Positions 9,027-18,440 of a DNA stretch of 64,000 nucleotides are shown here, in pieces. Both the position numbers and the translations under genes were made by a program. Position 1 is the stretch's first letter. Each line of letters starts with the position of its first letter. Origin of the DNA: Lysobacteraceae bacterium (lineage in GTDB: Bacteria > Pseudomonadota > Gammaproteobacteria > Xanthomonadales > Rhodanobacteraceae); the NCBI GenBank assembly GCA_004143945.1, contig SEHB01000006.1:124001-188000 (forward strand). Reading direction: 5' to 3'. The notes below the pieces were generated by a model. That model was not told the DNA's origin. It ran no database searches and saw only the letters and a list, made by a program, of their open reading frames with translations.

Positions 9027-9389
9027 TCACTCCTCGTTCGCGCGAACCAGCCGCAGGGTCGGCGCGGCAGGCTCGATCGCGGGCAGCGCTTCGCGCAGCG
9101 GCAGGCTCCAGGCCTCGAGCCGGTGACCGGCCAGATCGAGGTGGCCGCGGTGGCGGTCGCTGCCGTCGAGGCTGAGCTCGAAGCCGTAACGGCGGACCAG
9201 CGTCGGCAGGCCATCGCGACGCGCGATGCGCACGCGCTGCAACGAGACGCTCTGGTCGAGCAGCTGGACACGCGCGTCGCGGCAGAGCGCGCGCCCGTGG
9301 CGAACGGCGAACTCGCGCGCCTTCAGCACGTCCATCCAGGCCCAGATCGCGACGGCGATCGTGAGCAGGGCGATCCAGGTTCCGGTCAT
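9027..9389 (-). CDS. DUF3301 family membrane-anchored protein
   Basis: The 120-residue protein has an N-terminal membrane segment (WIALLTIAVAIWAWMDVL). A conserved soluble part follows, with A-R-E-F-A, the motif C-R-D-A-R-V-Q-L-L-D-Q-S-V and Y-G-F-E-L-S-L-D-G. This pattern is typical of the DUF3301 family, widespread in gammaproteobacteria and without a known function. It is a single leftward gene between the palindromic repeat and the divergent FHA gene. Confidence 0.8.
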   Translation of the reverse strand: MTGTWIALLTIAVAIWAWMDVLKAREFAVRHGRALCRDARVQLLDQSVSLQRVRIARRDGLPTLVRRYGFELSLDGSDRHRGHLDLAGHRLEAWSLPLREALPAIEPAAPTLRLVRANEE

Positions 9390-9535
9390 GAAGCAAGTCT
9401 GGGGGCACCGGGTGCTTCCCGCAAGGCGGCGGCGCCTGCGGGCGCGCGAGTGTGCGTTGCTTCGTGGACGCGAACCCGCCCGCGGTTACAATCGGCGGGA
9501 TGTTGCCGGCGCGGGCCGGCCTCCAGGGGAACATC

Positions 9536-10339
9536 ATGAAGCTTGTATTTCCGGGCGGCGAACATGCACCCGTCGCGTTGGCGGAAGGCGTCGTCACGAT
9601 CGGCAGCGATGCCGCCTGCGACGTCCTGCTCAAGGGCGCGGGCGTCGCGGCCAGGCATTGCGAAATCGCCTACGGCGGCGGGCGCGCGAGCGTGCGACCG
9701 CTCGATGCTTCGGCGCCGACCGTACTCAACGGGCGCCAGGCGAGCGGCGACACCGCGATCAAGGACGGCGACCTGCTGGTGCTCGGGCGCGTCGGTTGCT
9801 CGATCACCTCGGGCGAACGTGTCGCGTCCGCGCCCGTCGCGGCGGCGAACACGCCTGCGGCAGATGCCGACGACGGGCGTACGCGCGTGCGCGCGACGCT
9901 GCCGAAGTTCATGCTGCGCGGCGTGTCGGGCGTCACGCTCGGCAAGACCTTCGCGGTCACCGACAACGCGGTGATGGGACGCCAGCCCGACTCCGACATC
10001 CCGGTGCCGTCCGAGGAGGTCTCGCGCCATCACGCGCGCCTGCGCGTGACGCCCGATGGCCTGTTCGTCGAGGACATGGGCTCGGCCAACGGCACCTACC
10101 TCAACGGCAAGCGCGTGCAGAGCGGCCATCTGAAGCCAGGCGAGGAGCTGCGCCTCGACACGGTGCGCTTCCTGCTCGTCGCGCCGGGGATGGACGCGCG
10201 CCAGCAATCGGTCGCGACGCGCGTCGAGGCGCCGGCCGCCAAGCCGGCTGCCGCGAACACCAAGGTCTGGCTGGCGGTCTACGCAGTCGCCGCGCTCGTG
10301 ATCCTCGGCGCCGTCCTGCACTTCATGGGCGTGCTCTGA
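9536..10339 (+). CDS. Tandem FHA-domain membrane protein
   Basis: The 267-residue protein has a degenerate FHA-like domain at about 1-95 (VVTIGSDAACDVLL, RHCEI). A canonical FHA domain follows at about 130-220 (AVMGRQPDSDIPVP, VSRHHARL, GSANGTYLNGKRV). After an Ala-rich linker it ends in one membrane helix (VYAVAALVILGAVLHFMGV). FHA domains bind phosphothreonine, so it should recruit a phosphorylated partner to the membrane; no Ser/Thr kinase is encoded nearby. Start MKLVFPGG follows a strong AGGGGA (9525-9530), and a TACAAT -10-like box lies at 9487-9492. Confidence 0.85.
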   Translation: MKLVFPGGEHAPVALAEGVVTIGSDAACDVLLKGAGVAARHCEIAYGGGRASVRPLDASAPTVLNGRQASGDTAIKDGDLLVLGRVGCSITSGERVASAPVAAANTPAADADDGRTRVRATLPKFMLRGVSGVTLGKTFAVTDNAVMGRQPDSDIPVPSEEVSRHHARLRVTPDGLFVEDMGSANGTYLNGKRVQSGHLKPGEELRLDTVRFLLVAPGMDARQQSVATRVEAPAAKPAAANTKVWLAVYAVAALVILGAVLHFMGVL

Positions 10340-10379
10340 CGGCACCGGCGTGCCGCGTGCGCATCGCGCACGCGGTGGC

Positions 10380-11240
10380 TCAGCCGTCGACGAGTTCGAC
10401 GCGCATCGAGAGGTCGATCGCGCGCACGTGCTTGGTCAGTGCGCCGATCGAAACGTAGTCGACACCGGTCTCGGCGATCGCGCGCACGCGCTCGAGTGCG
10501 ACCGAGCCCGAGACCTCGAGTGGCACGCGCCCGCCGACTTCGGCGACTGCCTGCGCGAGTTCGTGCAGTTCGAACTCGTCGAGCATGATGCGATCCGCGC
10601 CGGCCCCGAGTGCCTCGCGCAGTTCCGCGAACGTCTCGACCTCGGTTTCCACGAGCACGCCCGGATGCAGTTCGCGCGCGCGCGCGACGGCCGCCGCGAT
10701 CGAGCCGCACGCGGCGATGTGGTTTTCCTTCACGAGTACCGCATCGAACAGGCCGATGCGATGGTTGGCGCCGCCGCCCGCGCGCACCGCGTACTTCTGT
10801 GCGAGACGCAGGCCGGGCAGCGTCTTGCGCGTGTCGAGCACCACCGTGCGCGTCCCGCGCACCGCCTCGACGAAGGTCGCGGTGGTGGTTGCGGTTCCCG
10901 ACAGGGCCTGCAGGAAGTTCAGCGCGCTGCGCTCGGCGGTCACGAGCGCGCGCGCGGCGCCCTCGATGCGGCACAGCAACGCGCCTGCGGCGACACGTTC
11001 GCCGTCGGCCGCGGCCCATTCGATGCGCACGGCCGGGTCGAGCTGGCGGAAGCACTCATCGAACCACGCGCGTCCGCACAGCACCGCGTTCTCGCGCGTG
11101 ATCACGCGGGCGCGCGCCTGCGCACGCTCGGGAAGCAAGTCGGCGGTCACGTCGCCGCTGCCGATGTCTTCGGCCAGGGCCGCGCGCACGTCGCGCGCGA
11201 TCGCTTCGGATGGCGGCGTCGCCAGGGCGATTCCGGTCAC
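10380..11240 (-). CDS. nadC: Nicotinate-nucleotide pyrophosphorylase (carboxylating)
   Basis: NadC (quinolinate phosphoribosyltransferase) makes nicotinate mononucleotide from quinolinate and PRPP in NAD synthesis. The 286-residue product carries the N-terminal [15 protein letters not shown], the central [34 protein letters not shown] and [20 protein letters not shown]. The closing barrel segment is [23 protein letters not shown] 11240 is chosen because AGGAG lies about eight bases upstream; an ATG at 11278 would add residues without family likeness. No nadA or nadB is in the window. Confidence 0.95.
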   Translation of the reverse strand: MTGIALATPPSEAIARDVRAALAEDIGSGDVTADLLPERAQARARVITRENAVLCGRAWFDECFRQLDPAVRIEWAAADGERVAAGALLCRIEGAARALVTAERSALNFLQALSGTATTTATFVEAVRGTRTVVLDTRKTLPGLRLAQKYAVRAGGGANHRIGLFDAVLVKENHIAACGSIAAAVARARELHPGVLVETEVETFAELREALGAGADRIMLDEFELHELAQAVAEVGGRVPLEVSGSVALERVRAIAETGVDYVSIGALTKHVRAIDLSMRVELVDG

Positions 11241-11311
11241 TGCACGGGCTCCTGCTGCGGGACGGCCGCGCAGCATAGCAAGGCTCGTCGCGGCCCGCGC
11301 CGCGAGCGAAA

Positions 11312-13675
11312 TCAACCCGCCGGCGTGGTCGCAGCCGGAGGCGATGCCTGGGCTTCGTCGCCCGCATGGCGCAGGCGCGCGACGATCGCATCGAGCGCGC
11401 GGTCGAACAGCGGCACTTCCTCGAGCACCACCGCACTGCCGCGGCGCAGTTCCGCGGCGAGGCCGTAGACGGTCTTGTCGCAGACCTTGAGGCCGCGCCG
11501 ATTGACGAACAGGTACTTCTGGCTGATCGGGCTGATCCACGACAGCTTGGCGCGTTCGCGCTGGCCGTTCTCTTCGATGAACTCGAGCCAGGTACCGACC
11601 TTGAGCTCGCGCACGCCCTGCACGACCTCGTCTTCCGCTTCCGGCGGCGCCTCGGCTTCATCCGGTGGTTCGGTGCTGAGGACGATCTCCTCGACCGGGC
11701 TTTGCGGCGCGGTCGGCATCGCGGCATCGGCGAGCGAGGTGTCCACGCCCGCGACGGGCGCAGGCGCCGCGACGTTGTGTTCGATCACGTCCTTCGCGGT
11801 GCGCGTCTCGATCTTCTGTCCGTCGAGCAGCTTGCGATAGAACTGCGACAGCTCGCCCATCAGCTGCTTCACGTCGCTGTCGTGGTAGGCGACCGTCGCG
11901 AGTCCGTGGCGCAGCGCCTTCTCGAGCTGCGGCAGCAACGCGCGCAGGCGCGTGATGTCGTTTTCGGTGGTCTTGGGCTGCGCGCTCCAGACGAACTCGT
12001 CGGCGAAGCGCAGCGCGTTCTTCCACTCGTCGGAACCTTCGCCCTGGCGCAGGATCGTCAGCACGAGGTAATTCGCCCACGGGCGGGACAGGACGGTGTG
12101 CACGACCGGCGGCAATTGCCGTTCCTCGATGCGCTTCAGGATCTCGCGCGCGGCGGTCCGGCGCGCCTCCTGCAGGCGCTCGCGCCCGCGCGTGGCCTCG
12201 GCCGCGCGCTGCTCGGCGAGTTCGGCGCGCTTGCGGTGCTGGTCCATGAACTCGGTGAACGACTCGAGCTCGCGCTCGAACACGCCGACGTCGTCGTCGA
12301 AGTCGCGCAGCACGGCTTCGACCGCGGCACGGATGCGGTCGTGCAGGCGGTTGTCGCGATCCGATTCCTCTGTCCAGCTCTTGCCGGCTTCGGCCAGCAG
12401 GTCGAGCAGGCGGCGCGCGGGATGGCTCTTCTGCGCGAACAGGTGCTTGTCGAGGATCGCGACCTTGAGATACGGGATCTGCAAGCGTCCGAACAGCGCC
12501 TGCATGCGCGTCGGCAGGTTGCGGTCCTGCAGGATGTATTCGAACAGCATCCCGACGAGGTCGATCGTGTCCTCGTCCGCTGCGGAGACGCGGCGGCTCT
12601 TGGCATCCTCGGAAATCCGGCCGACCTGGTCGAGCAGTTCGCGCTTGATCTGCTGCACGGCCTGCGCCGCGTCGGCAACGCCGTCGGCGCGTGCCTGGAT
12701 CGCGGCCGACTGCGATTGCAGGATCGTCAGTGCGCTCAGCAGGTCGGTGGGGCTCAGGCCCGGCAAGCCGGCTCCGCCTTCGCCGCCTTCATAGCGGTCA
12801 CCCGGGTGGCGGCTTGCCAGCAGCGAGCGCAGGGTCTGGTAGATCTCGCCCTGCAGTTCGCTCGACGCGGCGTCGTAGTAGCCCGGCGCGATCGCGCCAG
12901 CGGCCGCGCGCGAACCGGCCGGTGCGCCGGCGCCCGCGGGCATGCCGTGCGGACGACTGCCGTGCGGCATCACGTGCCGGACCTGCGGCAGCACGCCGGC
13001 GCGGATCAGCTCGACGTTGACCTCGTCGTAGACCGGTTCGAGCCCGGCCATCACGTAGCGGTCGAACAGCTTGTAGACGATCAGCTTGACCTGGATGTTG
13101 ACGTCGAATTCGCGGATCGCGGTGCGGAACGCGTTGCCGAGCACGGCTGGGCCGATCGGGTTGTTCGCGTCCTCGACCTTGCCGCCGCCGATGATCACCG
13201 CGAGTCGCTGGTTCACCTGGTACAGCGCGCGCTGCAGCCGGCTGTCGGCCTTCGCGACCATGCTCGTGACCGCGAGCGATTCCTCGAGTTCGACGTCGTC
13301 GACGAGCGAGAGGCCGGGCGTCGACGAGGCAGTGCCCGCTTCGCCCTTGACCGGCTTGAGCTTGCCGTCGGCGAAATCGGTGAATGCCTTGGTCGCCTGC
13401 TCCTGGAACAGGCGCTCGACCAGCTGGCGCTTCTTGCGCACCTCGCGCATGCCGTCGAAGTATTCGGTCTGGATCGCGTTGCTTCCGGCGCGCTCGGCGA
13501 GGTCGAACAGCGCGTCGTCGACATTCTCGAACAGGGTCCCGACCAGCGCGTTGATGCGCTTCAGCGCAACGCTGCGCACGAGCTTGAGCAGGTCGCCGAG
13601 CCGGTCGCCCGCGTTGCCGGTCGGCTGGCGCTGCTGCAGGTCGACGACATTGGGCGTGTCTTTGGCGGCGGTCAT
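11312..13675 (-). CDS. DUF1631 domain-containing protein
   Basis: This large 787-residue soluble protein matches what I know of the DUF1631 family of beta- and gammaproteobacteria, sometimes mislabelled as thymidine phosphorylase. Visible features are a charged, mostly helical N-terminal half, a Gly/Ala-rich insert near 270, and a long helical stretch with coiled-coil character near 470-520 ([20 protein letters not shown]). The C-terminal segment is PilZ-like ([36 protein letters not shown]), which may bind c-di-GMP; that is inference. It lies between nadC and the Trm112-like gene on the same strand. Confidence 0.82.
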   Translation of the reverse strand: MTAAKDTPNVVDLQQRQPTGNAGDRLGDLLKLVRSVALKRINALVGTLFENVDDALFDLAERAGSNAIQTEYFDGMREVRKKRQLVERLFQEQATKAFTDFADGKLKPVKGEAGTASSTPGLSLVDDVELEESLAVTSMVAKADSRLQRALYQVNQRLAVIIGGGKVEDANNPIGPAVLGNAFRTAIREFDVNIQVKLIVYKLFDRYVMAGLEPVYDEVNVELIRAGVLPQVRHVMPHGSRPHGMPAGAGAPAGSRAAAGAIAPGYYDAASSELQGEIYQTLRSLLASRHPGDRYEGGEGGAGLPGLSPTDLLSALTILQSQSAAIQARADGVADAAQAVQQIKRELLDQVGRISEDAKSRRVSAADEDTIDLVGMLFEYILQDRNLPTRMQALFGRLQIPYLKVAILDKHLFAQKSHPARRLLDLLAEAGKSWTEESDRDNRLHDRIRAAVEAVLRDFDDDVGVFERELESFTEFMDQHRKRAELAEQRAAEATRGRERLQEARRTAAREILKRIEERQLPPVVHTVLSRPWANYLVLTILRQGEGSDEWKNALRFADEFVWSAQPKTTENDITRLRALLPQLEKALRHGLATVAYHDSDVKQLMGELSQFYRKLLDGQKIETRTAKDVIEHNVAAPAPVAGVDTSLADAAMPTAPQSPVEEIVLSTEPPDEAEAPPEAEDEVVQGVRELKVGTWLEFIEENGQRERAKLSWISPISQKYLFVNRRGLKVCDKTVYGLAAELRRGSAVVLEEVPLFDRALDAIVARLRHAGDEAQASPPAATTPAG

Positions 13676-13799
13676 GCGCGGGATCCGTCGGACGTGGGCG
13701 CGTGGCCGGCAGATGCCGGCGACGTACCGCCATGATAGATGCGGGCAGCGACGCGAATGTGCGCGACTTCACACTTGCCTGGGGCGGTGCGACGGGCGT

Positions 13800-14069
13800 T
13801 CACGTGCGCGGGAATCCTTCGATCGACGGTGCGGCCACCGCGTGGTCCGCGAGCAGCACCGGGATGCCGTCTTCGACGCGGTAGATGGTGTTTCCATCGC
13901 GCGTGATCAAGCCCTCGGCAATCGCGCTGGCGCATGCACGCCCGCCCTGGTCGCGCAGCTGCCCGCCGGCGATCGCGCGGTTGACCGCCTCCAGCTCGGG
14001 TGCCGACAGCGCGCGCAGCGGCGCGTGCGTGGCCGGGCAGCAGAGGATGTCGAGCAGGCGCTTGTCCAT
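13800..14069 (-). CDS. Trm112/UPF0434 family small protein
   Basis: The 89-residue protein starts MDKRLLDILCCPATHAPLR and contains RDGNTIYRVEDGIPVLL near its centre, the hallmark of bacterial Trm112/UPF0434 proteins (YcaR type). The zinc cysteines are partly missing relative to archaeal and eukaryotic Trm112: only the CC pair near residue 10 and one later Cys are present. Eukaryotic homologues activate methyltransferases; the bacterial role is unsettled. The ATG at 14069 lies close to the divergent purE promoter. No clear Shine-Dalgarno was seen. Confidence 0.8.
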   Translation of the reverse strand: MDKRLLDILCCPATHAPLRALSAPELEAVNRAIAGGQLRDQGGRACASAIAEGLITRDGNTIYRVEDGIPVLLADHAVAAPSIEGFPRT

Positions 14070-14100
14070 CGGTGGCAGGTTCGTCGTCGCCGGATGTGCG

Positions 14101-14106
14101 TACAAT
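14101..14106 (+). promoter_or_regulatory. Candidate -10 element upstream of purE
   Basis: TACAAT at 14101-14106, 24 bases before the purE ATG, fits a -10 hexamer with a very short leader. The -35 region (around 14080, TTCGTC) is poor. No PurR-type operator palindrome was recognised. Confidence 0.35.
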
Positions 14107-14129
14107 AACGATTTGGGCAGCGCTCGGCC

Positions 14130-14642
14130 ATGGCAGAACGCGTGAATCTCGCGTTGCGGATAGGCGTCGTGATGGGTTCCCGGTCGGACTGGGACACCAT
14201 GCGCCATGCGGTCGAGACCCTCGAGGGCCTCGCGATCGAACATGAGGTGCGCGTCGTTTCGGCGCACCGCACGCCCGACCTGCTGTTCGGCTACGCGGCG
14301 AGCGCGAGCGACCGTGGCCTCGCCGCGATCATCGCGGGTGCCGGCGGCGCCGCGCACCTGCCCGGGATGCTCGCGTCGAAGACGCGCGTGCCGGTGCTCG
14401 GCGTGCCGGTGCAGTCGCAGGCGCTCAACGGCATGGATTCGCTGCTGTCGATCGTGCAGATGCCGGCCGGAATCCCGGTCGCGACGTTCGCGATCGGGCG
14501 CGCCGGCGCGGTCAATGCGGCGCTGCACGCCGCGGCGCTGCTCGCGACGTTCGACGACGCGGTCGCGCAGCGGCTCGATGCATTCCGCCTCGAGCAGACG
14601 CGCGCGGTGCTCGCCAACCCCGATCCGCGCGAATCCGCATGA
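14130..14642 (+). CDS. purE: 5-(carboxyamino)imidazole ribonucleotide mutase PurE
   Basis: PurE interconverts N5-CAIR and CAIR in purine synthesis. The 170-residue protein has [12 protein letters not shown] (phosphate and substrate loop), VVSAHRTPD with the catalytic His, and the [14 protein letters not shown] and [17 protein letters not shown] segments. It is class I PurE because purK follows. A stretch of about 90 bases separates it from the purK start. Confidence 0.97.
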   Translation: MAERVNLALRIGVVMGSRSDWDTMRHAVETLEGLAIEHEVRVVSAHRTPDLLFGYAASASDRGLAAIIAGAGGAAHLPGMLASKTRVPVLGVPVQSQALNGMDSLLSIVQMPAGIPVATFAIGRAGAVNAALHAAALLATFDDAVAQRLDAFRLEQTRAVLANPDPRESA

Positions 14643-14730
14643 GCGCGCCGCGTCGCGCCTGCCGCCTGCAGCGTACCGCGGCGCCCGTGTCGCACGCGCC
14701 GCGCGCGGCGTCATCCGGATCGATCCGCGC

Positions 14731-15867
14731 ATGTCGACGGTAGGCATCCTCGGCGGCGGGCAGCTCGCACGCATGATGGCGCTGGCCGGCGCGCCGCTCG
14801 GCCTGCGCTTCCTCGTCGTCGACAGCGCCGAGGACGCCTGCGCGGCGCAGGTCGCACCGATGCTGCGCGCCGACTGGCGCGACTTCGACGCGCTCGGCGA
14901 CTTCGCGCGGCGCATCGACGTCGCCACGTTCGACTTCGAGAACGTGCCGGCCGACACCGCACGCTGGCTCAGCGAACGCACGCGCGTGTTCCCGAATCCG
15001 CGCGCGCTCGCGACCTCGCAGGACCGGCTCGAGGAGAAGCGCCTGTTCGCGACCGTCGGGCTGGAGACGCCCGACTACGTCGCAGTCGACTCGCTCGCCG
15101 ATCTCGAACGCGCGATCGAACGCATCGGCACCCCGTCGATCCTCAAGACGCGCCGCCTCGGCTACGACGGCAAGGGCCAGTTCCGCCTCAAATCACCCGC
15201 GGATGCCGCAGCGGCGTGGAACGCGATCGCGGCAGCGCCGGCGGTACTCGAGGCATTCGTCGCGTTCGAGCGCGAACTCTCGGTGATCGCGGTGCGCTCG
15301 CGCCAGGGCGAGTTCCGCACCTGGCCGCTGACGCGGAACTGGCACGCAGACGGCATCCTGTCGGCGAGCCTCGCGCCTGCGCCGGGCAGCGAACCGCTGG
15401 GCCCGCAGGCCGTCGCGCATGCGCGGCGCATCGCCGAAGAGCTCGATTATGTCGGCGTGTTCGCGCTCGAGCTGTTCGTGGTCGGCGAGCGCCTGCTCGG
15501 CAACGAGATGGCCCCGCGCGTGCACAACTCGGGGCACTGGACGATCGAAGGCTCGCCCGCGAGCCAGTTCGAGAACCACGTGCGCGCAGTCCTCGGCCTG
15601 CCGCTCGGCGATACCCGCGCGCTCGGCGTCCACGCGATGCTGAACTGGGTCGGCGACCTGCCGCCGGCCGGGCCGGTGCTGGCCGAACCGCGCGCGCACT
15701 GGCACGACTACGGCAAGAGCGCGCGCCCGGGTCGCAAGGTGGGCCACGCGACGATCTGCGCCGACGACGCGGGCGAGATGATCGACCGCCTGCAGCGCAT
15801 CGGCGCCGCCCTCGGCCGCGACGCCCAGGTCGCCCCCGTCATCGCGGCGCTGAGGGAAGGGGACTGA
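14731..15867 (+). CDS. purK: N5-carboxyaminoimidazole ribonucleotide synthase PurK
   Basis: PurK uses ATP and bicarbonate to make N5-CAIR from AIR, feeding PurE. The 378-residue ATP-grasp protein starts MSTVGILGGGQLARMMALAG. It has the ATP-binding TRRLGYDGKGQ segment and the metal-site region NEMAPRVHNSGHWTIEGS. An in-frame upstream extension exists but is not family-like, so ATG 14731 is used. A single-arm remnant of the GGGAAT-type repeat follows the stop before the convergent sodB. Confidence 0.96.
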   Translation: MSTVGILGGGQLARMMALAGAPLGLRFLVVDSAEDACAAQVAPMLRADWRDFDALGDFARRIDVATFDFENVPADTARWLSERTRVFPNPRALATSQDRLEEKRLFATVGLETPDYVAVDSLADLERAIERIGTPSILKTRRLGYDGKGQFRLKSPADAAAAWNAIAAAPAVLEAFVAFERELSVIAVRSRQGEFRTWPLTRNWHADGILSASLAPAPGSEPLGPQAVAHARRIAEELDYVGVFALELFVVGERLLGNEMAPRVHNSGHWTIEGSPASQFENHVRAVLGLPLGDTRALGVHAMLNWVGDLPPAGPVLAEPRAHWHDYGKSARPGRKVGHATICADDAGEMIDRLQRIGAALGRDAQVAPVIAALREGD

Positions 15868-15929
15868 GGCGCGGGAAACGGCGCGACGGACGTCTTGCCA
15901 TCCCGAATCCCCAATCCCGATCCCGGCTG

Positions 15930-16508
15930 TCAGGCCAGCTGGCTCGCCGCGAACTCCCAGTTCACGAGGTTCCAGAACGCCTCGACGTACTTCGGTCGCG
16001 CGTTGCGGTAATCGATGTAGTACGCGTGTTCCCACACGTCGCAGGTCAGCAGCGCACGATCGCTGCCGGTCAGCGGGGTATTCGCGTTCGATGTGCTCGC
16101 GAGCGCGAGGCTGCCGTCCGGGCGCTGCACGAGCCAGCCCCAACCGGAGCCGAAGGTGCCGATGCAGGTCTTGGAAAACTCTTCCTTGAACTGCGCGAAC
16201 CCGCCGAATGCCTTGTTGATCGCATCGGCGAGGCGGCCGCCGGGTTCACCACCGCCATCGGGCGCGAGGCAGTTCCAGTAGAACGTGTGGTTCCAGACCT
16301 GGGCCGCGTTGTTGAACATGCCGCCGGAGGACTTGCGGATGATCTCCTCGAGCGGGAGCTGCTCGAACTCGGTGCCCTTGATCTGGTTGTTGAGGTTGGT
16401 GACGTAGGCCTGGTGGTGCTTGCCGTAGTGGTAGTCGATGGTTTCGGCCGAGATGTGCGGCGCGAGTGCATCGCGCGCCCACGGAAGCGGGGGAAGTTCG
16501 ATCGCCAT
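15930..16508 (-). CDS. sodB: Superoxide dismutase, Fe type
   Basis: The 192-residue product is an Fe/Mn-family superoxide dismutase. Metal ligands are visible as His in [11 protein letters not shown], His in [10 protein letters not shown], and Asp/His in [12 protein letters not shown]. The [10 protein letters not shown] and G-G-G segments and the overall length favour the iron enzyme, although metal choice cannot be proved from sequence. AGGAG lies just upstream of the ATG. It acts in the cytoplasm and is a single gene divergent from grxD. Confidence 0.95.
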   Translation of the reverse strand: MAIELPPLPWARDALAPHISAETIDYHYGKHHQAYVTNLNNQIKGTEFEQLPLEEIIRKSSGGMFNNAAQVWNHTFYWNCLAPDGGGEPGGRLADAINKAFGGFAQFKEEFSKTCIGTFGSGWGWLVQRPDGSLALASTSNANTPLTGSDRALLTCDVWEHAYYIDYRNARPKYVEAFWNLVNWEFAASQLA

Positions 16509-16629
16509 GGAGTCACTCCTTGCCGGCAGGTAGGGCCTTCCAGTCTAGCGCGGACGTGGCGCCGGCTGCTCGGTGGTAACATGGGCGATTGTGCGCCGGT
16601 GTCGGCGCGGATTCATCGAGGGCCGGTGT

Positions 16630-16947
16630 ATGGACGTCATCGAACGCATCAAGGGCACGCTCGATTCGCACCCGATCGTGCTGTACATGAAGGGCACGCC
16701 GCAGTTCCCGATGTGCGGCTTCTCGAGCCGCACTTCGCAGGCGCTCAAGGCCGCGGGCGCCGACTTCCATTCGGTCAACGTGCTCGAGGATCCCGAAGTG
16801 CGCGCGAGCCTGCCGCGCTATTCGAACTGGCCCACCTTCCCGCAGTTGTTCATCAACGGCGAGCTGATCGGGGGCTGCGACATCACGCTCGACCTCTACG
16901 AGTCGGGGGAGCTCGCGCGACTCGTGCAGGACACGAAGAAGGCCTGA
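16630..16947 (+). CDS. grxD: Monothiol glutaredoxin, Grx4/GrxD type
   Basis: The 105-residue protein carries the monothiol active site CGFS in FPMCGFSSRTSQAL, the NWPTFPQLFINGELIGG segment and the helix G-G-C-D-I-T. Grx4-type proteins bind a shared [2Fe-2S] cluster with glutathione and deliver it to targets or to BolA. The start at 16630 (MDVIERIKG) is the family N-terminus; an upstream ATG at 16573 adds 19 arginine-rich residues and is rejected. The SDR gene follows after three bases. Confidence 0.95.
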   Translation: MDVIERIKGTLDSHPIVLYMKGTPQFPMCGFSSRTSQALKAAGADFHSVNVLEDPEVRASLPRYSNWPTFPQLFINGELIGGCDITLDLYESGELARLVQDTKKA

Positions 16948-16950
16948 CGC

Positions 16951-17715
16951 ATGCTGCTGGCGGAACGACCGGCGGAGGCTGTTCCGGCGCCCGCCGCCGA
17001 TGCGCTGCGCGAGCGCGTCGTGCTCGTCACCGGCGCGACCGGCGGCCTCGGGCGCGCGTGTTCGCTCGCGGCAGCCGCCGCGGGTGCGACCGTCGTGCTG
17101 TGCGGCCGCCGCGTCCGCGCGCTCGAAGCGCTCTACGACGAGATCGTCGCGCTCGGCGCGCCGATGCCCGCGATCTATCCGATGGACCTGCTCGGCGCGA
17201 CGCCGAAGGACCATGCCGACCTCGCCGCGACGATCGAGCGCGAATTCGGCCGCCTCGACGGGATCGTGCACGCGGCCGCGCACTTCGACACGCTGCAGCC
17301 GTTCGACCAGCAGAAACCCGAAGAGTGGGCGCGCGCGCAGCATGTCAACGTGACCGCGCCGTTCCTGATGACGAGCGCGTGCATGCCGCTGCTGAGCGCG
17401 GCCGCCGATTCCGCGATCGTGTTCGTGCTCGACGACCTCGAGCGCGTGTCGCGCGCGTACTGGGGCGGCTACGGCGTGGCCAAGCACGCGCTGCGCGGGC
17501 TCGCCTCGATCGTGCACGAGGAAACCGAGCATTCGAGCGTGCGCACCCACGCGATCCTGCCGGGACCGATGCGCACCGCATTGCGACGCGCGGCGTATTA
17601 TGGCGAGGACACGATGGCGCAGCCGGACCCGGCGCACGCAGCTTCCGCGGTGGTGGCGCTGCTCGCTTCCGGCCACGACCTGCGCGGGCGGATACTGGAC
17701 CTGCGCGGCGCGTGA
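16951..17715 (+). CDS. SDR-family protein (YciK-like) lacking the catalytic serine
   Basis: The 254-residue Rossmann-fold protein has the short-chain dehydrogenase cofactor motif TGATGGLGRA, a HAAAHFD segment in the N-A-A-G position, and the catalytic Tyr and Lys in YGVAK. The catalytic Ser normally found 12-13 residues before the Tyr is replaced: the segment reads VLDDLERVSRAYWGGY, with Asp at both candidate positions. It most resembles the YciK group of oxidoreductases of unknown substrate. Three bases separate it from grxD, suggesting cotranscription. Confidence 0.8.
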   Translation: MLLAERPAEAVPAPAADALRERVVLVTGATGGLGRACSLAAAAAGATVVLCGRRVRALEALYDEIVALGAPMPAIYPMDLLGATPKDHADLAATIEREFGRLDGIVHAAAHFDTLQPFDQQKPEEWARAQHVNVTAPFLMTSACMPLLSAAADSAIVFVLDDLERVSRAYWGGYGVAKHALRGLASIVHEETEHSSVRTHAILPGPMRTALRRAAYYGEDTMAQPDPAHAASAVVALLASGHDLRGRILDLRGA

Positions 17716-17785
17716 GGCCGGCGCCGCGAAGGCGCCGCGCGATCAGCGCAACGGCAACACGCGCAACAGCCACGGGGAAAAGGCG

Positions 17786-18376
17786 ATGAGTACGCTGTCG
17801 GCGGGCATCCTGCTGTTCCTGATCATGGATCCGCTCGGGAACATCCCGCTGTTCCTGAGCCTGCTGCGCAATGTCGCGCCGGGGCGGCGCCAGCGCGTGC
17901 TCGTGCGCGAACTGCTGATCGCGCTGGTGGTGCTGTTCGGCTTCCTGTTCGGCGGCCGCTTCCTGCTCGCGCTGCTCCAGCTCAAGCAGGAGTCGGTCGG
18001 CATCGCGGGCGGCATCGTGCTGTTCCTGATCGGCATCCGCATGATCTTCCCGCCCGAGCGCGGCATCTTCGGGGATGCGGACGGCGAGCCATTCATCGTG
18101 CCGATGGCGATCCCCGCGGTGGCCGGGCCCTCGACGATGGCCGCGGTGATGCTGCTCGCGAACAGCCATCCCGGGCGCGAGGTCGACTGGAGCATCGCGC
18201 TGTTCCTCGCATGGCTCGCGACCGCGGTGATCCTGCTGTCCTCGACCTACCTCTATCGCTGGCTCGGCTCCAGCGTGTTGACCGCGCTCGAGCGGCTCAT
18301 GGGCATGCTGCTGGTGGCGCTGTCGGTGCAGATGTTCCTCGACGGCCTCGTCGCCTACCTGCGCGCGCCGGCCTGA
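17786..18376 (+). CDS. MarC/UPF0056 family integral membrane protein
   Basis: The 196-residue protein has six predicted hydrophobic helices and the family signature MDPLGNIPLFLSLL near the N-terminus, with IPAVAGPSTMAAVMLL in the second half. The MarC/YhgN family has no firmly established function despite its name. The start MSTLSAG follows GGGGAAAAGG and is preferred to an upstream extension of 62 residues that overlaps the SDR gene out of frame. Confidence 0.88.
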   Translation: MSTLSAGILLFLIMDPLGNIPLFLSLLRNVAPGRRQRVLVRELLIALVVLFGFLFGGRFLLALLQLKQESVGIAGGIVLFLIGIRMIFPPERGIFGDADGEPFIVPMAIPAVAGPSTMAAVMLLANSHPGREVDWSIALFLAWLATAVILLSSTYLYRWLGSSVLTALERLMGMLLVALSVQMFLDGLVAYLRAPA

Positions 18377-18440
18377 CGCGCCGATCCATGCGCGTGTAAC
18401 AAACGCCGGCTAGCGTGCTCCGCATCAGCGGAGGTGCGCC

